Shown piece after piece: positions 1 through 6,474 of a stretch of 9,446 nt of DNA. The notes under the pieces are model-generated. The model saw only the letters and a program-made list of their open reading frames with translations, did not search any database and was not told the DNA's origin. The first letter of the stretch is position 1; every line of letters starts with the position of its first letter. Position numbers and translations under genes: made by a program. The stretch covers positions 1-9,446 of the forward strand of contig CAKUWD010000112.1 in the NCBI GenBank assembly GCA_934699065.1. Reading direction: 5' to 3'. This stretch comes from an uncultured Treponema sp. (GTDB lineage Bacteria > Spirochaetota > Spirochaetia > Treponematales > Treponemataceae).

Positions 1-2257
1 GCCCTAGGCTTTCTGGTGAGAGAACCTGTTTTCGTACCAGCTCACTGATATGCTGTCCGTGGCAAGGAATCTTCTGCGAAATCACAACTTTCCAGCCTGT
101 TGCAAGCGGACATTCATAAGCAAAATCTTCATCGCTTTTATCTTCGCTCTTGTCTATATCCGAATATGGAATGGCTGGTCTGTCACTTTCTTCAGCATCT
201 TTTTGAGGTGTCATGATACCTGCAAGAGAATCTGCCAGTGCTATAATCGAAGGCTCACTTGCAAAAGGGTCTGTGAAGAATACACGGTCAAAAACTGCTC
301 CGTTGTACTGGAATTTTACGAGAATGTTATAAAAATCTTTTTGAGTCAGAAAATCAGTTGAAATAGAAGAGCCGCGGTACTGCAGAATAGGGCGGTCAAG
401 GCTTCCAAGAGTACGGCCATACTGTTCAAGAATCTGCATTCCTTTTTCTGTACGGCAGACACCGCAGGTAACTCCTTCCGGAGTTTTTCTTGCTATATCC
501 CAAAGCAAAAGACCGCTGTCGGCATTCCAGATAAGAGAGCGGTGATGTCGCAGCAATTCGGCCATAGAAATCATGGTGTCGCGGATTCCAAGCAGAACTT
601 CGGCGCGGTTTGAATCAAGCCTCTGTCTCCAGAAACGGTCTGCCCTGTCGAGTACAACTTCCTTTGCCGGATCTTTCGGACTAAAAGTAAGGTTTTCTTC
701 TGTCTTTACCGAACCACTCTTAAAGTGTTCATTTACCCACCATTCTGAAATTGGATTTTCACCAAATTCAGACTTTTCTCCATCCCCGTCAGAACCTGTT
801 CCGGCGGCATTTTTAATAGCCCTGAAAATATTTATTGAGCCGGTTTCTTCCGGTGAAGAAGCAAGTTCATCAGAAGTATACTGCTCATGACTTTGTGTTT
901 TTTCCAAAATAGAAGCAATCTGAAGCTCTCTGCGCGAAAGCACATCTTCCCGGATTGTTGCTTCGTAGCCCTGTGTACTAGGATTATAAAATACACGGCC
1001 GCTCAAAGTATCAGGAAGATACTGCTGGGCAACCCAATGGTCACGGTAAGCGTGAGGGTAGAGATAACCTGCTCCGTGTCCAAAGCCCTCTGCATCGCGG
1101 TTGTTGTCTTTCAGATGATTAGGCACTTCTGCGTCTTCTTTTTCCACAGAAGCCAGGGCATCAAAAAAGGCCATACTGGAGTTTGATTTTGGAGCTGTTG
1201 CAAGATATAGTGCCGCATGAGCTAGAAAGTATCGGCCCTCCGGCATACCAACACGGTCAAAGGCCTGAGCACAGCTTTCTACGATAGAAATTGCATTCGG
1301 ATCTGCAAGACCAGTATCTTCACAGGCAGAAATCAGCATACGGCGAAAAATAAAATGCGGGTCTTCGCCTGCGGCAACCATGCGGGCAAGCCAGTAACAG
1401 GCTGCATCCGGGTCGCGTCCTCTTAAAGATTTTATAAAAGCAGAAATTATATCGTAATGATAGTCACCGTCTCGGTCGTACAATACAACCTTTTTCTGTA
1501 TTGATTCTTCGGCTGCTTCTTTGCTTATATAAATCTGAGTTCCATAAGCTGGAACCGGCGGCTCTGTGTATGGCGACCATTTTTCCGGAGTAGTTTCAAT
1601 TGCAAGTTCAAGGGCGTTTAAGAGAGAGCGGGCATCTCCATTCGCAGTTTCAATAAGATGCTCAAGAGCTCCTTCTTCAAACTCAACTTTCCAGTGGCCG
1701 TAACCTCGTTCCACATCAGTTAAAGCCTGGTGGGCAGCCTTCTCAAGATCATTATAGGTAAGAGGCTTTAGCTGGAAAACGCGGGAACGGGAAACCAGAG
1801 CCTTGTTTACTTCAAAAAAAGGATTTTCTGTGGTAGCACCAATGAGAATAATTGTTCCGTTTTCTACCCAGGGCAAAAGTGCATCCTGCTGGCTTTTATT
1901 CCAGCGGTGAACTTCATCTACAAAAAGAATGGTACGGCGGCTGTAAAGGTTATAGTAATCTTCTGCCTGCTTAATTGAATCACGGATATTCTGAACGCCG
2001 GTAAGAACGGCATTCAGGGTAATAAAGTTTGATTTTGTATGATTTGCAATAACTCGGGCCAGGGTTGTTTTACCGCTTCCCGGAGGTCCATAAAAAATTA
2101 CAGAAGTGAGCTGATCGGCAGCAATAGCACGACGAAGAAGGCGGCCTTTTCCAACAATATGATCCTGACCAATATATTCGTCAAGGTTCCTTGGCCGCAT
2201 TCTTGCAGCCAGCGGTTCCTGAGTCAGTTTGATTTGTTCAAAAAGTGAATCAGCCAA
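1..2257 (-). CDS. rarA: RarA/MgsA-type AAA+ ATPase fused to a methyltransferase-like C-terminal domain (3' end outside window)
   Basis: RarA (MgsA) is a cytoplasmic clamp-loader-like ATPase acting at stalled replication forks. The frame is open for 752 codons and still open at the left edge. Visible motifs: LAARMRPRNLDEYIGQ at 16-31, Walker A GPPGSGKT at 57-64, Walker B LFVDEVHR at 111-118, sensor 1 GATTENP at 140-146, arginine-finger region LVSRSRVF at 154-161, then GDAR and the RarA signatures HYDIISAFIKSLRG and GEDPHFIFRR, ending near residue 433 (GYE). A plain RarA of about 440 residues would stop there. This one continues through a charged linker (about 434-520) into a domain with NADSGLLLWDIA near 578-589 and FDRVFFTDPFAS at 656-667, resembling a degenerate class I methyltransferase fold. 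From memory, NCBI has a family named RarA/unknown domain fusion protein. The TTG start is chosen because GGAG lies 6 bases upstream and family homology begins directly after it. The RarA assignment is firm; activity of the second domain is inference. Confidence 0.93.
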   Translation of the reverse strand, partial: MADSLFEQIKLTQEPLAARMRPRNLDEYIGQDHIVGKGRLLRRAIAADQLTSVIFYGPPGSGKTTLARVIANHTKSNFITLNAVLTGVQNIRDSIKQAEDYYNLYSRRTILFVDEVHRWNKSQQDALLPWVENGTIILIGATTENPFFEVNKALVSRSRVFQLKPLTYNDLEKAAHQALTDVERGYGHWKVEFEEGALEHLIETANGDARSLLNALELAIETTPEKWSPYTEPPVPAYGTQIYISKEAAEESIQKKVVLYDRDGDYHYDIISAFIKSLRGRDPDAACYWLARMVAAGEDPHFIFRRMLISACEDTGLADPNAISIVESCAQAFDRVGMPEGRYFLAHAALYLATAPKSNSSMAFFDALASVEKEDAEVPNHLKDNNRDAEGFGHGAGYLYPHAYRDHWVAQQYLPDTLSGRVFYNPSTQGYEATIREDVLSRRELQIASILEKTQSHEQYTSDELASSPEETGSINIFRAIKNAAGTGSDGDGEKSEFGENPISEWWVNEHFKSGSVKTEENLTFSPKDPAKEVVLDRADRFWRQRLDSNRAEVLLGIRDTMISMAELLRHHRSLIWNADSGLLLWDIARKTPEGVTCGVCRTEKGMQILEQYGRTLGSLDRPILQYRGSSISTDFLTQKDFYNILVKFQYNGAVFDRVFFTDPFASEPSIIALADSLAGIMTPQKDAEESDRPAIPYSDIDKSEDKSDEDFAYECPLATGWKVVISQKIPCHGQHISELVRKQVLSPESLG

Positions 2258-2263
2258 TAACTT

Positions 2264-2267
2264 CTCC
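2264..2267 (-). promoter_or_regulatory. Shine-Dalgarno GGAG deciding the TTG start of rarA
   Basis: On the minus strand GGAGAAGTTA directly precedes TTG at 2257-2255, giving 6 bases between GGAG and the start. The next in-frame ATG (codon 20, within AARMRP) lies inside conserved RarA sequence and would cut it off, so the TTG is the likely start. Confidence 0.75.
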
Positions 2268-2290
2268 GTTTTGTCGGTCCTTCTATACTA

Positions 2291-2320
2291 GGCGGCTCGC
2301 ATAGTCTCGCCGCTTGAGCC
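2291..2320. other. GC-rich alternative stem-loops upstream of rarA
   Basis: This stretch is clearly more GC-rich than its surroundings. GCGGC (2292-2296) can pair with GCCGC (2309-2313), while GGCTC (2294-2298) can pair with GAGCC (2316-2320). The two stems overlap and exclude each other. It lies in the 126-base gap between the lipoprotein gene and rarA, so it would be in a rarA leader or readthrough RNA. Its function is unknown. Confidence 0.4.
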
Positions 2321-2332
2321 ATTTTCTTGTTG

Positions 2333-2370
2333 AACCTAAAACGACCCTGCCGGCTCGTTTTTTAACGGTT
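2333..2370 (-). terminator. Imperfect terminator-like hairpin after the lipoprotein gene
   Basis: AAAACGA (2338-2344) pairs with TCGTTTT (2355-2361), and two more G-C pairs lie beyond a G-G mismatch around a small loop. Outer AACC/GGTT could add to the stem. On the minus strand it starts 14 bases after the lipoprotein stop codon, the usual place for an intrinsic terminator. The U run is only four long and lies inside the arm, so termination may be partial, allowing readthrough into rarA. The plus-strand version has a longer T run (six) but no gene to end. Confidence 0.45.
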
Positions 2371-2383
2371 CTTCGATTTTAGA

Positions 2384-3601
2384 CTATTCTCTGTTCCAGT
2401 TTCCGCGTTCCGGATAGTAAGACCAGAGGCCTATATTCTTGAATACACCGTTTGTACTATAGAATGAAACAGAAGAATATAAAGAACTTGAAAGTTCAGG
2501 ATATCCTGGAGTTGCATTTAATAATGCAAGAACAGTATAAACTTCAGAAATCTGGAAAGAAGCATTTGTAACAAATGGTACAAGAATATTTCCTGGTATT
2601 CCATTTGCATCACGGGTTGTTTTTACTATTCCTGCATTTTTACTTTCAGTAAATGTGGCACCACGACCAATAAGAATTGAATCGGCACAAACTTCAAGAC
2701 ATGAAATATACTCTATAGCATTAAGAGCCATAACAGGAGTTGTTCCATCGGTATACCAGAGTGCGTTACTTTCGCCATAGTAAATATGCTTTGCTTCATC
2801 TGTATATGTTTCATCTGTTGTTACAGCTCTTGAAGAATAGAATTTAATGCTTCCATTTAAGTATGCAGCTGAATAAACACGTGCTTTAGATCCATCAAGA
2901 TATGTTTCTCCAGATATAGCATCTTCAACTCTTGAAATTGTAATTTCTACCGGTGGATTTGTACCAATCAGTTCAAAATATCTGTATTTCAAAGTAACTG
3001 AATCATATGTACAGATATAAGTGTGTCTGTGGGCTGCCATAGGAGAATTTGTCTGGAATACATTAAAGAAGTTTGTGTAATAATCTGTATTATATTCTTT
3101 GACAATAGGGAACATATTTAGAGTTGATGTTGTATCAATGAGCTTCCATTCTTCAGTTAAACTGAGTGTGCTGTTTGTTTTTCCCCATAGATTGATTTTT
3201 GATGGAATTGTTATACCTTCTGAGCCTGTTGAAACATATTCAGCAGAAAGAACATATAATGTGTCTGAATTAGCAAATACAGAAATTACCTGCTGTCCTA
3301 CAAAAGAAGATGCCTGAAAGTCGTAAGAAGCAAGTGCAAATGGAGTAGGATAAAGAAACCAGCTTCCGTGAATATTATTAGCGGCCGGTTTGTATCGGAT
3401 TCCACCATCTGCAGAAACGAATAAATACTCAACACCATCTGCAGTATATCTTGTAATGTTTGGAATAACACCTGAAACTGTTGGTTCTTCAGGCTTTACA
3501 TCCTTACGAATTTCATAAAAAATCGGCTGCCAGCAGCTTGTAAGATTAAATACTACAAAAAGAAGAAGTGTATATGCTACGGTTTTTATCTTAGTTTTCA
3601 T
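2384..3601 (-). CDS. Putative treponemal lipoprotein, unknown function
   Basis: The protein has 405 residues. It begins with a lipoprotein signal peptide: Lys at 2, 4 and 6, a hydrophobic stretch at 8-20, then the lipobox L20-T-S-C23, so lipid is expected on Cys23 and the mature protein should be membrane-anchored. The rest is polar and rich in Tyr, Ser and Thr. Recurring short beta-type stretches (for example EYLFVSADGGIRY, VISVFANSDTLYVLSAEY, SIKFYSSRAV, SILIGRG) suggest an all-beta fold such as a beta-propeller; this is inference from pattern only. I do not recognise a named family. The start is supported by AGGG 7 bases upstream of ATG. It lies 27 bases downstream of the outer-membrane protein gene on the same strand, so the two are probably co-transcribed and may work together in the envelope. 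Confidence 0.85.
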   Translation of the reverse strand: MKTKIKTVAYTLLLFVVFNLTSCWQPIFYEIRKDVKPEEPTVSGVIPNITRYTADGVEYLFVSADGGIRYKPAANNIHGSWFLYPTPFALASYDFQASSFVGQQVISVFANSDTLYVLSAEYVSTGSEGITIPSKINLWGKTNSTLSLTEEWKLIDTTSTLNMFPIVKEYNTDYYTNFFNVFQTNSPMAAHRHTYICTYDSVTLKYRYFELIGTNPPVEITISRVEDAISGETYLDGSKARVYSAAYLNGSIKFYSSRAVTTDETYTDEAKHIYYGESNALWYTDGTTPVMALNAIEYISCLEVCADSILIGRGATFTESKNAGIVKTTRDANGIPGNILVPFVTNASFQISEVYTVLALLNATPGYPELSSSLYSSVSFYSTNGVFKNIGLWSYYPERGNWNRE

Positions 3602-3628
3602 GTTGTTACCCTGTATAATTCGAATATA

Positions 3629-4216
3629 TTAGAAGTGATATCGCAGACTCAAGCCTAGTGTAGCAAAGAAACCGTTATCGTTCTTTGAACTGTCACTCAT
3701 AAACCATTGTGGAATCCAGTATCCGATAGAATCAATTCCTACAGACCATGTTTCATTAAATCTGAAGTAAGCTCCTGCAGAAATTTTTGCAGAAAAAGCC
3801 GGGAAGTATGTAAGATTTTGGCAGGATATTGTTGCAAATCCTATTCCGGCAGAAATAGGGAACTCAAATTTTCCAATATAAGGCTGTACTGTAACTCCGA
3901 AAGTAACAGGTACAGTAATAAGAGGTTTCTGTCCCAGAGAATTATTCCATCCGATAATGGCATCTCCACCTACAGCCACATATTTATTCAAAAAATAACT
4001 ATATCCTACAGAAGCTCCAAGACCTACATACAGTTTATCACCAAAATTTAAAGGGAAATTAGCAGCTATGTCGATTTTTAAGAACTGGTCCCCAGCGCCA
4101 TTTTGTTCATAAACATAATCATCGTCGTAAAAATCACCACCATCATAGTCATCTTCAGCAAATACAGCAGATGATAATAAAAGAATGGCAAATATTATAG
4201 AAATAAAGCGTTTCAT
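3629..4216 (-). CDS. Small outer-membrane beta-barrel protein
   Basis: The protein has 195 residues with a typical signal peptide at 1-20 (MKRF, hydrophobic core, cleavage after AVFA). The mature part opens with a very acidic, Tyr-rich segment (21-39, with EDDYDGGDFYDDD), followed by alternating amphipathic strands rich in Gly and aromatics (YVGLGASVGYSYF, FEFPISAGIGFA, FSAKISAGAYFRF). The chain ends LSLRYHF, with the C-terminal aromatic residue typical of proteins inserted by the BAM machinery. Length and strand count fit an eight-stranded barrel of the OmpW or TP0733 kind. From memory, TP0733 lies next to folD in T. pallidum, which would match folD here, but I could not verify this. Start supported by AAAGG 7 bases before ATG. 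First gene of a likely operon with the downstream lipoprotein, divergent from folD. Confidence 0.85.
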   Translation of the reverse strand: MKRFISIIFAILLLSSAVFAEDDYDGGDFYDDDYVYEQNGAGDQFLKIDIAANFPLNFGDKLYVGLGASVGYSYFLNKYVAVGGDAIIGWNNSLGQKPLITVPVTFGVTVQPYIGKFEFPISAGIGFATISCQNLTYFPAFSAKISAGAYFRFNETWSVGIDSIGYWIPQWFMSDSSKNDNGFFATLGLSLRYHF

Positions 4217-4259
4217 ATTGCGACCTTTTTTTTATTTCAGTATATTTTGTTACTATAAG

Positions 4260-4288
4260 AATATACTGTTTTTATAGTAGTTTATCAA
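4260..4288 (-). promoter_or_regulatory. Sigma70-type promoter of the outer-membrane protein operon
   Basis: The minus strand has TTGATA (4288-4283) as -35 and TATATT (4265-4260) as -10, separated by exactly 17 bases. The -10 ends 43 bases before the ATG at 4216, leaving room for a short leader with the AAAGG ribosome site. It sits in the 101-base divergent region shared with folD. No equally good folD promoter was found on the plus strand. Confidence 0.6.
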
Positions 4289-4317
4289 TAAAACAGAAAA
4301 GGAGCATTGAAGGTTAC

Positions 4318-5193
4318 ATGAGCGCAGTTATTATAGATGGAAAACAGGTTGCAGCAGATGTAAGGGCAGAGGTTGCACAGAAAGTAAGTGAACTGAAACA
4401 GAAGGGAATTGCCCCTTGTCTTGCAGTAATCCTTGTAGGAGAGAATCCAGCCAGCGTAAGCTATGTTACAGGAAAGCAGAAAGCACTTGCAGAAGTTGGT
4501 ATGGTAGACCGCTCTGTACATCTTCCAGAATCTACATCTGAAGAAGAGCTTCTTAAACTTATTGATCAGCTTAATGCAGATGACTCTGTTCATGGAATTC
4601 TCGTTCAGCTTCCTCTTCCAAAGCATATTAATGAAGAAAAAGTGATTATGGCAATTTCGCCGGAGAAAGATGTAGATGGTTTCCACCCTGTAAGTGTAGG
4701 AAATCTTATGATTGGCCGTCCAGGTTTTCTGCCTTGTACTCCTCATGGAATTATCGTGCTTCTTAAAAAAGCCGGAATTGAAACAAGCGGTAAGCATGCC
4801 GTTGTAATCGGACGCTCTAATATAGTAGGAAAACCGGTTTCCATTCTTCTTGCCCGCAAAGATGTAAACTGTACTGTAACAATGTGCCATACAGGTACTA
4901 AAAATATGGCAGAAATTACGCGTCAGGCAGATATTATCGTTGTTGCAAGTGGTCATCCTCATACCTTGACTGCTGATATGGTAAAGGACGGCGCGGTTGT
5001 AATTGATGTTGGAGTAAACCGCATTCCAGATTCTACTAAAAAATCAGGTTTCCGCCTTATCGGTGACTGTGATTTTGATGATTTGAAGGAAAAAACATCA
5101 TTTATTACTCCTGTTCCTGGTGGAGTAGGCCCAATGACAATCGCAATGCTCATGCAGAACACACTTGAAAGTGCAATGAGACGTATAAAGTAG
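4318..5193 (+). CDS. folD: Bifunctional methylenetetrahydrofolate dehydrogenase / methenyltetrahydrofolate cyclohydrolase FolD
   Basis: FolD interconverts 5,10-methylene-, 5,10-methenyl- and 10-formyl-tetrahydrofolate in the cytoplasm, supplying one-carbon units for purines and formyl-Met-tRNA. At 291 residues it has normal full length. Catalytic positions are intact: Y49 and K53 in SYVTGKQKA, Q97 in HGILVQLPLP, D120 in KDVDGF, then PCTPHG at 139-144, the Rossmann loop GRSNIVGKP at 165-173, and the C-terminal signature TPVPGGVGPMT. Start: GAAGG 4 bases upstream of ATG, with another GGAG 13 bases upstream; the N-terminus MSAVIIDGK is standard for the family. It is followed by a palindromic element abutting its TAG stop, then folE2 on the same strand, so the two folate-related genes are probably co-transcribed. 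Nothing odd in the protein. Confidence 0.98.
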   Translation: MSAVIIDGKQVAADVRAEVAQKVSELKQKGIAPCLAVILVGENPASVSYVTGKQKALAEVGMVDRSVHLPESTSEEELLKLIDQLNADDSVHGILVQLPLPKHINEEKVIMAISPEKDVDGFHPVSVGNLMIGRPGFLPCTPHGIIVLLKKAGIETSGKHAVVIGRSNIVGKPVSILLARKDVNCTVTMCHTGTKNMAEITRQADIIVVASGHPHTLTADMVKDGAVVIDVGVNRIPDSTKKSGFRLIGDCDFDDLKEKTSFITPVPGGVGPMTIAMLMQNTLESAMRRIK

Positions 5194-5270
5194 TGTCATT
5201 ATCGGGCTTGACCCGATAATCTATATTGGAAAGTATTTTACAGATTCCCGTGTTAAGCACGGGAATGACA
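5194..5270. repeat. Bipartite palindromic element (MITE/REP-like) between folD and folE2
   Basis: The element starts on the base after the folD stop. It is bounded by perfect 7-bp inverted ends, TGTCATT (5194-5200) and AATGACA (5264-5270). Inside are hairpin 1, ATCGGG/CCCGAT (5201-5206 with 5212-5217, loop CTTGA); an inner stem, AATCT/AGATT (5218-5222 with 5242-5246); and hairpin 2, CCCGTG/CACGGG (5247-5252 with 5258-5263, loop TTAAG). The pieces join with no unpaired base, giving a four-way cruciform or cloverleaf. Equivalently, two 29-base copies face each other around a 19-base spacer. It has no coding capacity. It resembles short mobile palindromes with TGTCATT ends that I recall from several bacterial genomes; copy number here is unknown. 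Confidence 0.8.
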
Positions 5271-5284
5271 AGGTTGAAAATGAA

Positions 5285-6055
5285 ATGATAGATATCCAAA
5301 ATCAAGAAGACACCCGGGCTGTACCTCTTCAGAAGGTAGGTGTAAAAGGTGTAAAATATCCTGTAGTTGTACTGGATAAAAATGCCGGTGAGCAGCATAC
5401 CACAGCCTCTGTAGATTTGTTTGTAAACCTTCCTCATAATTATAAGGGAACTCATATGTCCCGTTTTATAGAAGTGTTTCATAAATATCATTCAGATATA
5501 TCAATGCATCATTTTCTTGATATGCTGGAAGAAATCCGAACAAAACTTACTGCACAGAAAGCCTTTGGCCGCATTGAATTTCCTTATTTTATAGAAAAAA
5601 AAGCTCCGGTTACAGCTTCTCCCGGAATTATGCAGTATAAATGCTCTTATGAAGGTGAGGTTAGTGAAGATGGAGAACGTAACTTTTATGTTTCAATTAA
5701 GGTTCCTGTTGCAACACTGTGTCCTTGCAGTAAAGCAATAAGTGAGTATGGAGCTCATAATCAAAGGGGACTTGTAAGTGTACGTCTTCAGTATAGCGAG
5801 TTTTTCTGGATAGAAGATGTGATTTCTACAATCGAAAACTGTGCTTCAACTCCACTTTATACCCTTCTTAAGCGTAAAGATGAAAAATATGTAACAGAAC
5901 ATGCTTATGAAAATCCCCGTTTTGTAGAAGACGTTGTTCGTGAAGTATATCTTGGATTAAAAAAATCAGGCTTTAAGCATTTTTCCGTAGAAGCAGAAAA
6001 TGATGAAAGTATTCATAACCATAATGCTTATGCTTTTGCAGAATATTCTGAATAA
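5285..6055 (+). CDS. folE2: GTP cyclohydrolase FolE2 (type IB)
   Basis: FolE2 converts GTP to 7,8-dihydroneopterin triphosphate, the first step toward tetrahydrofolate and also toward queuosine-type 7-deazaguanines. It is the prokaryote-specific alternative to zinc-dependent FolE. At 256 residues it has usual length. Family motifs: DTRAVPLQKVGVKGVKYP at 9-26, KGTHMSRF at 54-61, LCPCSK at 145-150 with the metal/active-site cysteines, HNQRG at 158-162, and ENDESIHNHNA at 238-248. The ATG at 5285 begins a normal N-terminus. The ribosome site is weak: AAGG at 5270-5273, 11 bases upstream, starting on the last base of the palindromic element. An ATG at 5280 is better spaced but reads only two codons before a stop overlapping the real start. 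It probably shares a transcript with folD. No Zur-type site was recognised. Confidence 0.96.
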   Translation: MIDIQNQEDTRAVPLQKVGVKGVKYPVVVLDKNAGEQHTTASVDLFVNLPHNYKGTHMSRFIEVFHKYHSDISMHHFLDMLEEIRTKLTAQKAFGRIEFPYFIEKKAPVTASPGIMQYKCSYEGEVSEDGERNFYVSIKVPVATLCPCSKAISEYGAHNQRGLVSVRLQYSEFFWIEDVISTIENCASTPLYTLLKRKDEKYVTEHAYENPRFVEDVVREVYLGLKKSGFKHFSVEAENDESIHNHNAYAFAEYSE

Positions 6056-6131
6056 AATACCAGAATGATACCACTGTCCTGGTTCCAGGCATCTGAAATA
6101 ATATAAACAATCTGATTGTGTTAAAAGAAAT

Positions 6132-6172
6132 AGAGCCTTTTGATAATTACCCGATAATTATCAAAAGGCTCT
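6132..6172. terminator. Perfect 18-bp hairpin after folE2
   Basis: The arms 6132-6149 and 6155-6172 are exactly complementary over 18 bases, around the 5-base loop CCCGA, with a G-C-rich base (AGAGCC/GGCTCT). It starts 77 bases after the folE2 stop, so it can end folE2 transcripts, although the plus side is followed only by TT. On the minus side it is followed by the T-rich ATTTCTTTTAA, which is the better intrinsic-terminator layout. It may work in both directions. Confidence 0.65.
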
Positions 6173-6199
6173 TATACCGTATACGTAAAATACAAAAAC

Positions 6200-6300
6200 A
6201 ATAAATAATTTTTAAATAAATATTTTGTTTTTAATTCTTTTTTAAATACTTTTTTTTTACGTTTTTGTTTAATAAATAATTTTTAAATACTTGTTTTTAA
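6200..6300 (+). repeat. AT-rich direct duplication
   Basis: The same 19-base AT-only block (AATAAATAATTTTTAAATA) occurs at 6200-6218 and 6271-6289. Each copy is followed by TTGTTTTTAA (6225-6234 and 6291-6300), with five bases fewer between the parts in the second copy. This suggests a local duplication of about 30 bases followed by an indel. AT-only sequence makes some chance similarity likely, but the exact 19-base match plus the shared flank argues for duplication. Confidence 0.55.
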
Positions 6301-6327
6301 CTTTTGATTAACTTTATTTAATCTATG

Positions 6328-6359
6328 ATTATAGTAATATGACTTAAGTAATATGTCAA
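6328..6359 (-). promoter_or_regulatory. Promoter-like pair TTGACA / TATAAT with 20-bp spacer on minus
   Basis: On the minus strand a consensus -35 TTGACA (6359-6354) and a consensus -10 TATAAT (6333-6328) are separated by 20 bases. A 17-base spacing would give the weaker TACTAT (6336-6331). The spacer contains dyad 1. Long 19-20 base spacers holding a dyad are the hallmark of MerR-family promoters; that family link is inference. Transcription would run left toward the 18-bp hairpin with no gene between. Confidence 0.35.
6339..6352. promoter_or_regulatory. Dyad 1 of 3, operator-like (ATGACTTAAGTAAT)
   Basis: A 14-base dyad with one mismatched pair, matching the pattern ATGACYTRRGTCAT. It lies within the spacer of the minus-strand promoter-like pair, where a bound protein would control that promoter. 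Confidence 0.4.
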
Positions 6360-6442
6360 TAAAAAAAATAAAAAAAATGTATTTTTTTTACAAAATTCTC
6401 TCAAAATCAGCACAAAAGTAAAAAAAATAAGAAAAAATGAAT

Positions 6443-6456
6443 ATGTCTTAGGTAAT
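6443..6456. promoter_or_regulatory. Dyad 2 of 3, operator-like (ATGTCTTAGGTAAT)
   Basis: A weaker copy of the same 14-base pattern with two imperfect pairs. Its centre is 104 bases from dyad 1, close to ten helical turns, so both could face the same side of the DNA. Confidence 0.3.
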
Positions 6457-6474
6457 GATGATAAGAATTTCGAC

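Noticed and set aside
50..1186. Three plus-strand open frames of about 100 residues each
   Set aside because: They lie antisense to the continuous rarA fusion frame on minus, have no ribosome sites, and show no recognisable protein features.
4285..4962. 225-residue minus-strand frame
   Set aside because: Antisense to folD, whose every family motif is present; composition (Cys, Phe, Asn rich) is that of a shadow frame.
5150..5491. Minus-strand frame spanning the palindromic element
   Set aside because: Overlaps folD and folE2 antisense with no start signals; explained by the plus-strand genes.
6078..6089. CCTGG/CCAGG palindrome after folE2
   Set aside because: A loop of only two bases makes a poor hairpin and no further context supports a role.
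6149..6158. ACCCGATAAT shared by the 18-bp hairpin and the folD-folE2 element (5211-5220)
   Set aside because: Ten-base match only, and it includes part of a stem forced by complementarity; the rest of the element is absent, so chance is likely.
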